A stretch of 64,000 nt of DNA, from positions 868,001 to 932,000 of the forward strand of contig NC_088312.1 of NCBI RefSeq assembly GCF_910592395.1. Reading direction: 5' to 3'. How positions within the stretch are numbered: the first letter of the stretch is position 1; the number at the start of each line of letters is the position of its first letter. This stretch comes from Lineus longissimus. Lineage: Eukaryota > Nemertea > Pilidiophora > Heteronemertea > Lineidae. The notes under the pieces were generated by a model, which was given only the letters and a program-made list of their open reading frames with translations, was not told the origin of the DNA and did no database searches. Positions 37,301 to 47,204 of the stretch are shown here, one piece after another. A program made the translations under genes and the position numbers.

Positions 37301-37375
37301 AGTAGGTTCATCCTCCTTTTCCGACATCTCATTTAGGGGAACTTCACCCCTCTTTTCAGTTGTTTCTTCGTTCAT
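31366..37375 (-). CDS. SLC22-family organic ion transporter
   Basis: Eight exons, high to low: 37375-36935, 36195-35967, 35569-35374, 33638-33405, 32942-32808, 32423-32220, 31885-31813, 31578-31366. Phases close to 574 residues, close to the usual ~550. The family moves organic cations, anions or carnitine across the plasma membrane with the 12-helix MFS fold. Seen in order: a cytosolic N-terminus, TM1 (about residues 42-65), a large extracellular loop to about residue 147 with several N-x-S/T sites, WDLVCD just before TM2, the MFS loop motif DLFGRRKV, GPKWRSFSG, DWRYQALVSG, the signature PESIRWQ, GRKGALVLYG and the terminal LPETRGRPMPE. A charged, Cys-containing tail follows. The loop contains a small internal repeat (GLNVT, GLNVT, GLNST). 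Substrate class is not predictable from what I see. The gene is convergent with the channel gene. Confidence 0.94.
33937..35260. mobile_element. Non-autonomous DNA element with ~42-bp terminal inverted repeats
   Basis: The left end, AGTAGTATATGGTTGATTCC onward to about 33978, is repeated as its reverse complement at 35219-35260. The ends share GGTTTGGTTTTGCCG-like sequence with CCAAAACGGC, which also recurs inside the left end near 34020-34100. About 1.3 kb in total, lying in the third intron of the SLC22 gene. The interior has a 163-codon open frame (34396-34887) without recognisable domains and a TAATTG run near 34880. Confidence 0.75.
35262..35325. repeat. GAT/GAC-rich microsatellite
   Basis: Imperfect GATGAC/GATGAT repeats directly right of the inverted-repeat element and inside SLC22 intron 3. 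No other content. Confidence 0.8.
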
Positions 37376-37591
37376 CTCAGGGCGGGGGACCTATTTATTG
37401 CAATATGGTCCCTATGTCCTGGAAGCCAGGCCACATTAACAAAGGATCTCGTTCAGGCTGATGCGAATTCTATTATACGTGTTCTATTCTCCTGTTCATT
37501 CACCTTCCAACTTGGTGCGAGCTTGTGGGGTACTCGACCTCATACCGATCCGACCCGCGAGCTCTGGCATATAATCATGATAATGATGTAA
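37376..37591. promoter_or_regulatory. Upstream region of the SLC22 gene
   Basis: The SLC22 start codon is at 37375 on the minus strand, so its 5' UTR and promoter should lie here, immediately before the long inverted repeat begins. No TATA box or initiator could be assigned with confidence. Confidence 0.3.
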
Positions 37592-39095
37592 TTAGTAGGG
37601 GTGCCAAGGCCACCCAGTCCACAAAAACTGGGTCACGTCATGACATACTTTTGTTTCTAACATTTTTTTGTAGAGTGGATCATTCTGCATCAGATTTCAG
37701 AGGCCTGCTCGGGCAAATCATCCGCGAAACTAACTTTTCAGCCTACTTTTGTATTTTCGGAGCAGTGGAAAATCGCCCCCAAATTTAGGGGTAGGGCAAA
37801 TGTTATTGCATTTTTCAAAGGGTTCCACATAAATGTTTCCATCATATTTGGTATCTGTGGAATGCTTATAAGGTGTGCTACATTTTGAGATCAATTGTTT
37901 TCTAATTTGGTCAATTTGGGGTCAACTAGAGGTCAAAAGGTCATGGGCGGAAGGGGTAAGTCAAAATCCACGGCTCTCTAAACTCTATGCCATGCTGTGC
38001 CCAAGTGAGTTAGACTATTGGAAGCCAACTAATGCAGAATTCTAGAGCACTCCAGTGGGTAGTTTTTTGATACCTAACTAAGCAACAGGGGTAAAGGACT
38101 TTTATATTAACCCCTTCAGTTTTGGGGCAAAATTTTGAAAATTGCTAAAAAATGAGCACCTTTCACTAATTAAACTTAATGGTGCAGTTATTGATCACAA
38201 TCACTCTCTATTCACAATAATGAACACTGGCAACTTTAATTCTATCATTTTTCACTTTATTAGACTAGTAATTCTTGTCACAGTTTTTGCAAATTTACTG
38301 ACCCCTTATGCCCTCTTCAGGTTCAAAGACTTGCCTAAGTCAAAATTGACGACAGAAAGATCATCTCACGATCAATAAAAACTTGACAGTGCATGATATA
38401 GTATATTTGTTTCATATGAAAAATGATAGAATTAAAGTTGCCAGTGTTCATTATTGTGAATAGAAAGTGATTGTGATCAATAACTGCACCATTAAGTTTA
38501 ATTAGTGAAAGGTGCTCATTTTTTAGCAATTTTCAAAATTTTGCCCCACAACTGAAGGGGTTAATATAAAGGTCCTTTACCCCTGTTGCTTAGTTAGGTA
38601 TCAAAAAACTACCCACTGGAGTGCTCTAGAATTCTGCATTCTGCATTAGTTGGCTTCCAATAGTCTAACTCACTTGGGCACAGCATGGCATAGAGTTTAG
38701 AGAGCCGTGGATTTTGACTTACCCCTTCCGCCCATGACCTTTTGACCTCTAGTTGACCCCAAATTGACCCAATTAGAAAACAATTGATCTCAAAATGTAG
38801 CACACCTTATAAGCTTTCCACAGATACCAAATATGATGGAAACATTTATGTGGAACCCTTTGAAAAATGCAATATTATTTGCCCTACCCCTAAATTTGGG
38901 GGCGATTTTCCACTGCTCCGAAAATACAAAAGTAGGCTGAAAAGTTAGTTTCGCGGATGATTTGCCCGAGCAGGCCTCTGGAATCTGATGCAGAATGATC
39001 CACTCTACAAAAAAATATTAGAAACAAAAGTATGTCATGACGTGACCCAGTTGCTTTTTTATGCACATTTCTGAGGTCTGGCACCCCTACTAAAT
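37592..39095. repeat. Long inverted repeat, ~665-bp arms, 162-bp spacer
   Basis: Left arm 37592-38254 and right arm 38417-39095 are reverse complements over almost their whole length. The few differences include a GAATTCT/GAATTCTGCATTCTGCAT duplication in the right arm, scattered substitutions, and a diverged ~35-bp outer segment just inside the shared end ATTTAGTAGGGGTGCCA. The spacer 38255-38416 is unique. No transposase-like frame is present; frames in the arms mirror each other. It could be a foldback transposon or an inverted duplication. Confidence 0.96.
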
Positions 39096-40173
39096 GGACT
39101 AATCGAAGTACATGTATCCTGATCTTGGATGTAAATGCCAAGGTTGTAATCTACTCCTTATCCTATTCAAAGCACCTGAACAAATGAAACTTAGTGCTGG
39201 AATCTCCTTATCCTATTCAATTCAAAGCAATTTATTGATAGATTCTCACAATTTGCATAAACATGTACGGTATTTACATGATCATATGGAAATGCAATAT
39301 GCACTGCATATGTATATGACACTATTGTCGCGCAGTCTAATCGGATTGAAAAATTGCAGTGACCACATTTTCGCACTCATTTTGGGGATAAAGTTACAGA
39401 GACGTTCGTTGGTTCAAACAGTATACAGTGCCCATAGTCTTACACTGATGAAATGGCCCAGCTGAAGCCTAGGACTTTCACAGTTTCTAACCACATGCAA
39501 TAGCAGAATCATCCGAAAGTCGTCCCAACTCAGTGAAAATTTTTAGAAATTTTTTAAAAACCATACATTTATTTCAACTGCTTCAGTAATGTAACACGAA
39601 CCGCTCATCTCCTACAAAGAGTAGGCCCAATTGCCGCCAAAATGATACTAAATTAGGGCCTACGATGAAATTATTCGATACAACAACATAATTTCTCAAG
39701 TCATTATATATAGGCCTATCCAAATCAAAATTGCTGCACTATCAACATTCACCGTTCCGTCGCATGCAAATACCGTAGCATGCAAAGTATATATCAAAAT
39801 CAAACGAACCTAAAGGGCCATTATTTTCCACACAAGAGCACCCCGGGGTGCATGTAATAAGGTGTAGACTTTTTGCCGGATATGTTAGAATTTCTTCGGG
39901 GATACGATAATGCATTTAGTTACATTGAGAAAGCACAATATCGTGGTATTGGTGATCTGAGATTTGCCACGAATCACGTCGATGCGATGCGAGGGTATCA
40001 GCACCGATGATGTGATCCCTGAATACTGAAAAACTAATCAAACCCTGTCTCTATTAATAGTCAGCGAAATGTTCATCTTGATATAAACAGAACGGCCAGT
40101 CAAAATCGTCCTTGCAAAGTTTTATACGCACTTGCTAACCATTGTCAAAGGGTTGATAAGAACACCAGTCACC
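39096..40173. other. AT-rich intergenic stretch
   Basis: This lies between the long inverted repeat and the first CD225 gene. I see a short direct repeat (CTCCTTATCCTATTCAA near 39152 and 39205) and nothing else. The 3' UTR of the minus-strand CD225 gene should occupy its right part. Confidence 0.5.
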
Positions 40174-40599
40174 CTAACCATAATAAGTCGTAGCGGTGGA
40201 GGCCAATACCGTGAAAAAGATGATTGGGACGATGATGATGATGAGTACACCGATGACCAACGAAGCAATGTTGAGACCAAGGGCTGCTTGCCCCTTCTGC
40301 CGGGCTTCATCCATGTTTCCCTCATCCGCATCCTTTTCCGACAGAGCCGACAGGATGATCGCGATGATGCCAAACACCCAGTTGCAGAATAGACACATCA
40401 CGATGGAGAATGCAAGATAGGATGATGGTCTAAGAGGACCCGACTGCACAATGACCATACCAATTCCGCCTGGCTGGCCATACCCGGGTTGTCCTCCATA
40501 GGCTGGCTGGCCGTACCCGGGCTGTCCAGGCTGGCCTCCATACCCCTGTTGCGGAGGAGGGTTCCCTTTCGGAGGGTACGCTGCATCTGATGGGTTAAC
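40174..40599 (-). CDS. CD225/dispanin-family small membrane protein, main exon
   Basis: One exon gives 141 residues to the stop at 40174. It starts with a Pro/Gly/Gln/Tyr-rich segment (repeats of GQPGYGQPAYG type), then MVIVQSGPLRPSSYLAFS, a Cys-containing intramembrane segment, FGIIAIILSALSEKDAD, DEARQKGQAALGLNIAS and a second transmembrane helix. The order is that of the CD225 family (IFITM, PRRT, SYNDIG-like proteins): membrane-associated helix, basic loop with the A-x(4)-A motif, then a transmembrane helix. A good acceptor (TTTTCAG) precedes the first codon, so an upstream coding exon is likely, but I could not find it. Without splicing, an ATG at 40611 would add MYFQ. A donor-like GTGAGT at 40954-40949 on this strand may end a non-coding first exon. 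Confidence 0.85.
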   Translation of the reverse strand, partial: VNPSDAAYPPKGNPPPQQGYGGQPGQPGYGQPAYGGQPGYGQPGGIGMVIVQSGPLRPSSYLAFSIVMCLFCNWVFGIIAIILSALSEKDADEGNMDEARQKGQAALGLNIASLVIGVLIIIIVPIIFFTVLASTATTYYG

Positions 40600-42323
40600 C
40601 TGAAAATACATGTAGAACAATTTAGTATCAAGATTGCAGTACATTAATGGCACTAATTCTAAGATTTGCACCCGAACTTTGAAAAACATCCTCGCAAACA
40701 TTTCGGAAGAGTCTCAGTGAACGTGTATATACGTCTAACTTTTGCATTGGTGGAGCGATAGCAGTCTCGTGGCTCAATCGTCTAATTCTGGTCAGTATTA
40801 TATCTGGCGGCGAAATATTTACTGCAGCCAATCAGTCAACGCAAAGAACTGTCGCAATTATATAATTGTAGGCAACTTCCTGGACAGCAGTGCGTTATAT
40901 TAGTCTATCGCGTCTGGTCTAGCTAATAACCAACTCTCCGAGCGGGTTACTCACGGAAGGCCGCGCAGCGGAGGGGCGAGGAGGCTTCGTTGATTTACCC
41001 GAGGCGAGCCATACATTTTCAGTGCATACAGCGGATGCACTGTCCATACCGAGCGCTCTGGTATTCCTGATTATTCACTTGGCCCGAGGTTACCCATCTT
41101 TGTGAAAAACACGTGACCGGACACCGGAAGCCGACCCCCCAAATCTTGATACGTAATTTACATATAAAGTAGGCCTGGCTTTACGCCATTGACATCATCA
41201 GCGAGTCACATTCCTATGCACTGACCAACTAGAACGAATCTCTAACAAAAGAAAATTTTATTGAAAGAAAATTATCTTATGAATGTATTATCAGGTCTTT
41301 ATACATATAGATGATGTCGACAGGGAAGTAAACAACGCAGACGAACCTTGTGTTGGTGACATTTCGTGCGGTAGCCGTTAGTGCTAACTATCTGCTTGGG
41401 GTAAACAAATCGTTCTTGAATACAGAAGGTATATGGTATAGTGATGGACACCATGGTTTCATTGAGTGATATCAACAAATCCTTGAAAAGGCCGATGTTT
41501 ACTTATACTATCCCCATTTGAGCGAAAGCGAAAAACTGAAGGGTCAGTGCAGAAGCACTCGTAGTTGCCGAATCTACGAAATAACAATTCAACCATCCAT
41601 CATCGCCGTGAATATATAACACTGTTATATATTCACGGCGATGTTATGATACTGATAACACTGACTTCAGTAAAAAAAGTGATTTCACTGACTTCAGTAG
41701 TATCATAACTGCTTTAATTCTGAGCCCTTCAATTCAAGTTACAGAAATGTCTCCGACTGTCGAAAGATTTCACATGCATGGTGTCGCCGGAAATCATACT
41801 CCTTCACATTAGATGACCAGCAGTTTTAGGAATTCTAAATACCAAACGGGCCATCCTTGGTTGTCTCATCAAAAATACTCAGGTAGTACAAAACCAGTGT
41901 CAGTCGGGGGGTTTTGGTATAAATTTGTGGTCTTTACCAAGCGATCCCCGTTTGACGAGTTGTCGCCAAGACGGTTAGTTCGTGTAAGTATTCGAGGTAT
42001 CAATTTAATGTTTCGAAATCATTCTAAAAGGGCTCATGATGAATACTTGCCTTCAATTGATCATTGGTTGTAACACAGGGCTGCCACCAAAACGAGGTTA
42101 ACAATAACATCATGCGCATGCATGCTACAAAGTCCGTTTAGAAAACTACACCATCCATGCTTCAGACAAAGTCCAGACATAAGATATCAGGATGTCGAAA
42201 AGCAATTCAAAGAGATATGGATGAACTAAAAGGAGATGAGATTAAGGGTCATGTTTTAATGAGGTCAAATAGAGGTTTGAGTTGAACCGCGCTATACCAG
42301 GTGAATGTTCTTCGTATTTTCAA
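40600..42323. other. Region between the two CD225 genes
   Basis: It probably holds the promoter and first exon of the 40174-40599 gene; G+C-rich sequence at about 40930-41150 is the best candidate. A perfect 41-bp palindrome with core ATATATAACACTGTTATATAT sits at about 41604-41644, flanked by copies of GTTATGATACT in opposite orientation. No other gene is supported. Confidence 0.45.
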
Positions 42324-44606
42324 TTATCCCAAAGCACCTGTTACTACGCTTGTAAGGACAGTTAAGACAATAACAGGAACCAGTATTATCAAGAGTACCA
42401 CCAACACAATCGAAGCGATATTCAGTCCAAGCGCTACTCTGCCCTTGTTTCTTGCTTCCTCCATATCGCCCTGATCTGCGGCCTTCCGCGATAGGACGGA
42501 CATAACGATGGCGATAATGCCAAACAGTGGACACCAGCAGCACACCAGGTTGATGATGGAGAAAACGAGGTAGTCTTGTGGTCTCACTTCACCCTGCTGA
42601 ATGATGACCATGCCTTGCGGCGCCACCTGCAAACGATGAGAACAGGCGTAAGACTATGCACTCTCATAAATATTCTGTAAACCTTAATATGGATTTTCGG
42701 CAAACACAAATATGCACCCGCAGAGGTTTTCAGCGAACTGAAAACCCCATTTAGGGTACTTCGCTTTACAAAAGAAAAGGCTTTTGGATGCATATTTGTG
42801 TGGGCCGAAAAGTCTCAAAAGGTTTCTCAGCAGTTCTAAAACCTTTATTTCTAAGAGTGCAGCAGTATATCTTTGAAATCAGAAATTGGAAATTGCCACA
42901 AAGCCGCTTTATACATATGGCGAAAAGTTACAGAGAATATAGTAAGCTTACTAATTACTATTTCTTTATAAAATTATGTGAGCTACTGCGAAAAAGAATC
43001 CCGAGTTAGTCCATTAGGCCGATCTACTGCGCCCGGAGTGTACTTCTACAGTACATTCAATATATAGCAGCGTGCACATACAGTATAGTATATACAAAAT
43101 GCCGGCTGCAGCCATTTAAGATATACATGTACATGTAGTTTGTCACTAAAAGCGGCAGTTAGCGGGTTAGCTTCTACGTTTCGTCGTTAAGAAGTCGCCG
43201 GTTAGGGTATCTTCGCATAGTTTTGGTTACACTGGTCGTGGCAGTGGTTTTTTGTTTATATTCACTGCTCTGCTCTGTTCTTCTTGTTTTGTTATACTTG
43301 TCCGGATACTGATTAATTAAACGACGCATAAGCTGAAACAGCCTTGATAAAATTGACGAAATATTTACCTTGATGACTGCTGCTTTTGAAGTCATCAGAA
43401 ATCATCTACATGTACCTTATACGAAATGACATCATATATTGTGAAAGACATCGTAAATATGTTGCCCGAGAAAGACAACATAGAACAAATAATGAGTCTT
43501 TTATATAGCGCAATTCAGTGACACTAGTTCTCGCTCAAAGCGCTTTGGGATATCATATTAGCACCCCGGTCTCCACAGAAATCAATCAGGGGTTTCAAGG
43601 AGCAACCACAAGGCGCTCACTTGAACTCGACCAGTAGGGGAACTAAGCAGTGACTCGGCTAGGAGTCGAACCCACGACCTCCTGATCATGAGGCCGACTC
43701 TCTTCCACTGCGCTACCGCTTCTAGAGAAGATTTCAGAAATGACCAGATAATTTCCTGGGCTGGGCGAGTTGTTAGGAAGCTAGCTCATAACATCATATC
43801 GACATATTGTTCATTTACATTGGGTGAAATGAATAAAGACTAGCAAATGCTTTTATCTAAAACTCCATGTACATTTACACTAGCCTTTCTGTACAAAATT
43901 GAAGTAAAAGCATTTGCTAGTCTTTATTCATATCACCCATTATGCCTACATTATGAGCACACATGCTTTCTAACAACCGGGCCATGACGATTATTCATGT
44001 TTTCAAAATTTAACAAGCGGAAACTTTTTGATAATGAATGCTCAGTCCCACACTGTACAATTTGGCTCTTGTTAGCTGGTTTCCCACCCAAGACTATACA
44101 TTTGTATAATACTATGTACATATGTATTTTATGTCTAATCAAAGGGCATGTGTATAATAAACACTATAGGCCTAGTACCAAAACTACTTTTTTAGTTGCC
44201 ACAATGCTACCGTGCTACCATGCTACCATGCTACAAGTGTGTTCAATACTAAATTCTCAATCTCGTAACAACTGCGCAGTGCCTCTTCAGCACCCGGCTT
44301 CAGCATATGACATTTGGGAAAAACACAAGTTGCTATGATATATCTATTCAGTGGCCGAAGAGCGAACTTCATCTCAGCTAAATGACGGACTGAAGGAACC
44401 TCATCACTTTTCTGCTGATTTCTTTATATATAATTGGACATTTTGGCAACGATGAGACAGACAAACTGGTGACTGGTGTCTTCATAGCATACCAAGGTTA
44501 CGACGTGGCTGCTCCACGACAATAGTAGAATTGGTTTACCAACAACGAAAACAACAACATTCATGTGAAGTAGGCCTACAGATACCTGATTCTGCTGCTG
44601 CTGCAT
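42324..44606 (-). CDS. CD225/dispanin-family small membrane protein (two exons)
   Basis: Exon 1 is 44606-44586, a seven-codon exon MQQQQNQ ending in a GTATCT donor. Exon 2 is 42626-42324. Together they encode 107 residues. Sequence marks are MVIIQQGEVRPQDYLVFS, a Cys-rich intramembrane segment (VCCWCP), FGIIAIVMSVLSRKAADQ, GDMEEARNKGRVALGLN and a C-terminal transmembrane helix. It is clearly a paralogue of the 40174-40599 gene, with the same exon boundary just before the MVI motif. In other animals these proteins sit in plasma or endosomal membranes and alter membrane properties; the role here is unknown. Exon 1 rests on its position, phase and Gln-rich match, so it is less certain than exon 2. 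Confidence 0.82.
42693..42813. mobile_element. Small inverted-repeat element (MITE-like) in the CD225 intron
   Basis: TTTTCGGCAAACACAAATATGCA at the left (near 42694) is mirrored by TGCATATTTGTGTGGGCCGAAAA at the right. An inner short hairpin GGTTTTCAG/CTGAAAACC lies between. Total about 120 bp. Confidence 0.7.
43493..43724 (-). mobile_element. tRNA-derived SINE
   Basis: On the minus strand the element begins with an A box, GGTAGCGCAGTGGAAGAGAG, and a B box, GGTCGTGGGTTCGACTCC, with tRNA-like spacing. It continues through a ~150-bp body and ends near 43493 with CAAAGCGCTTTGAGCGAG-type and TATATAGC motifs, common at the 3' ends of animal SINEs. It lies in the intron of the 42324-44606 gene, in the same transcriptional orientation. 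Confidence 0.8.
43821..43939. mobile_element. MITE-like element with ~35-bp terminal inverted repeats
   Basis: GGGTGAAATGAATAAAGACT at 43822 onward, continuing to CTTTTA, has its reverse complement at about 43906-43939. The centre of about 50 bp is unique. One end differs by an ATATCA/TTTCA change. Confidence 0.85.
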
Positions 44607-46870
44607 CTTTGCGAAGTTCTCTTCCCGCGCTAGTCAAATGTGTACTGAAAGAAAATCATTGCTATAATATGTTAATTTTTAGAAGAAGAACACTCACAGA
44701 GGGGCTTAGTTATTGGATAAAAAGGGATGTTGGGAGTGGAAACCAGAAAGTGAAACATTTCATTAACATAGACTTGAAGGAGCACATCACCCCATGATAT
44801 TGTTGAAAGTACGAATTTATACATATATAATTATACATCTACATCGTATGCTCTAATTTCACCGTAAGACAGGCATTTCTGAATATCATGAAACTGGTGA
44901 AAGTACACATCCCATATTCAAAATGTTTTGTTTTGGATAGTGGGTTGTTTGTAACATAAGATTTCCAACGGCGATGGACCTAATGTTTTGGCTCAACATT
45001 AGTGGCGAAAGTTGATATTTTCAGTAAACCTTGTGGTGTAAATATCAAGACTAAACGTGATAAATTTCTCACCTGAATAAGACTTTGAATCACACAAGAC
45101 GAAGCGCTGTCCTGAATAAGTCTAGGTACACTGAACCTTCGCCTTCGATACCCTGACGTTGACCGAGAGACGTTTCTATGAGAAACGTTGACATCGATCC
45201 AAAATCATATTGAATTCAGGTCAGAACTAGTCATGCATGGAGGAATATTGTGAGATAAAATGCATTCATCATTGACATTCGGCTTTTCTGTCATATATTT
45301 CTACGCGTATTGAACGCGTTATAGTTATATTTATATATGATATTCGCTGCCTAGGCCTACTTTATCTTTGACCATGATGACAAGCTACATGACATGTGAC
45401 AGTATGAACAGATCGTACGGTTTCTTCTTGATTTGATTCAGTAAGAGTCTTTCAAATAAATTAGTATGGCCCGCTGCATATAAACAAAACTGGTGCTTAT
45501 TTTTGGACCACCCGCTTGTGTTTCATATGTACCGAATGTCAACTGGCGTTACATCAATTGGCAGAGCAAACCGAGATGCAAGGACATGCGTCGTTGTGCG
45601 CTTATTTGCGCCCAAGCTATTTTAATAGGAAAGGCGTTGCGAAGTCGAGCTACAAACAGTAAAAAAGTGGCGTAGCATTAAGTATAGTGCGACGAAAGGC
45701 AGAAGTAGGCCAGGCCTACCTTGCATGATTTGTTTGACGTAAGTTTTTGAATCAGGTTTGCCATAATCACTTGTTCGTATGTCATAAGTTTTTATGTTCG
45801 AAGACAAATTCATTGCTATGATTTGGTAAAGAAATGTTAACGATAGTGGCTATATATTATTTATAAAGACATGTATTATGCACGGAAAACTGCGTAGCTT
45901 TTTTGTCGTCATGTTGTTCATTTTATATTTACCTGTGCCTAAGATACGATCATTCTATACATGGAACTTGGCCTATTTGGGACAGTCGTAATTCACATCT
46001 TCATAATAGATCATTATGCTTCAAATGCCAAATTCGTTCCATAAGCAGTCCATTTCAAATACCACGCCACAGAGTATTGGGGGACTGCTGACATCTTTTA
46101 TCGAGAAATCTATACCTGATCAGCCATCAACGCAGGTCTTCTTTTCATACAAGAAGCTAAAACCGGCCAACTGACTGACGAGTGGTCCCTTGTACACCAT
46201 TCGTCGTCGCCATTTTGAAAAATCAGTCATCAAAAAAGATTGTGACAAGTAAAGGTCCCTTGCGCAGGTGGCAGAGTGAATTTTTTAACATAGGGGTTAC
46301 GCCTTCTATGGGCTCCGTCATTACAACAGCACGCCGCTGTCGTGACGTCTGGCACAATCAATGCGCAAGTATACTCTTTGACACCCTGTCCATTCACAAC
46401 CAGAAGACAGTCACCCAAGTCAGGTATTGGCACCAGAAAAATCATCTGATTCAGTAAATCATTTCGCTGTTCTTTCGCACTTTTTACTATGTAATGAAAG
46501 AGGTTATATCGATCGCCCTCTGTCGTATTCTTCGGAAGCGATTTTTGGAAAAAAGCGACTGGGCCGGGGGAAATCGGACGACGTGAGTAAACAAAACTCA
46601 TGAAACACATGAATTCACAGGCGATTTCCCGATAACAAATATAGCCTCGTCCAGATGTGTTAATATTGTAGCTAAAACTTGGAATGCATTGCCACTTGGT
46701 TTGAGTAAGCGCGGCGCCTTGTGAGGTTGATCCGTTCCTCGATTAAAAGAATCACTGTGCCGTGAAAATCATCATAAAGATATATATTATTTTATTTATA
46801 ACATAATTTCTACTCGTCCTCAGGCAGACAGGAATAAGGCACGGTGAGAGTTGGTTGTCAAAATTAACCG
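44607..46870. other. Intergenic stretch between divergent genes
   Basis: This lies between exon 1 of the second CD225 gene and the putative first exon of the four-helix gene. It should hold both promoters. No gene is supported; a 126-codon minus frame at 46230-46610 has no recognisable domain. Confidence 0.4.
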
Positions 46871-46933
46871 CGACACAGATAGGCCTACCTGAGATTTCAC
46901 CATTCCCAGACAGCACAGGTCGATCTACAGGAG
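46871..46933 (+). other. Putative 5' non-coding exon of the four-helix protein gene
   Basis: A strong donor GAG|GTGAGT ends at 46933. The next acceptor (AG at 47192 or 47195) lies 10-13 bases before the start codon at 47205. The 5' limit of this exon is not determined. Confidence 0.35.
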
Positions 46934-47204
46934 GTGAGTCGTTATACCACACATAATTTTCTTCTTTTTTTTTAATTCTCGGACTCGGTCAACACCATGA
47001 CGACATACTATTTTTGTTACTAATCGATATTCTGATTGTCAAAAGTACAAGTCAAATGGGAAAGGAGCAAAGATGCAAGCTTTTCAAAAATGGAGCATTT
47101 TAACATTTATATACTTCGAGTGTTGAACTCAACACCCCATCATGATAAGAAGTCTTCCTAAATCATGCCAATATTTCTCTTATCTTTTCCAGTAGGTAAC
47201 CATC

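Noticed and set aside
38142-38529. Mirror-image frames starting MLKNEHLSLIK
   Set aside because: They arise because the two arms of the inverted repeat are copies of each other; AT-rich and without domain.
41604-41644. 41-bp perfect palindrome as a microRNA precursor or terminator
   Set aside because: Too short a loop and too AT-rich; more likely a fragment of a small foldback repeat.
46230-46610. 126-codon minus-strand frame
   Set aside because: No recognisable motif and no supporting splice partners; kept only as gene-free sequence.
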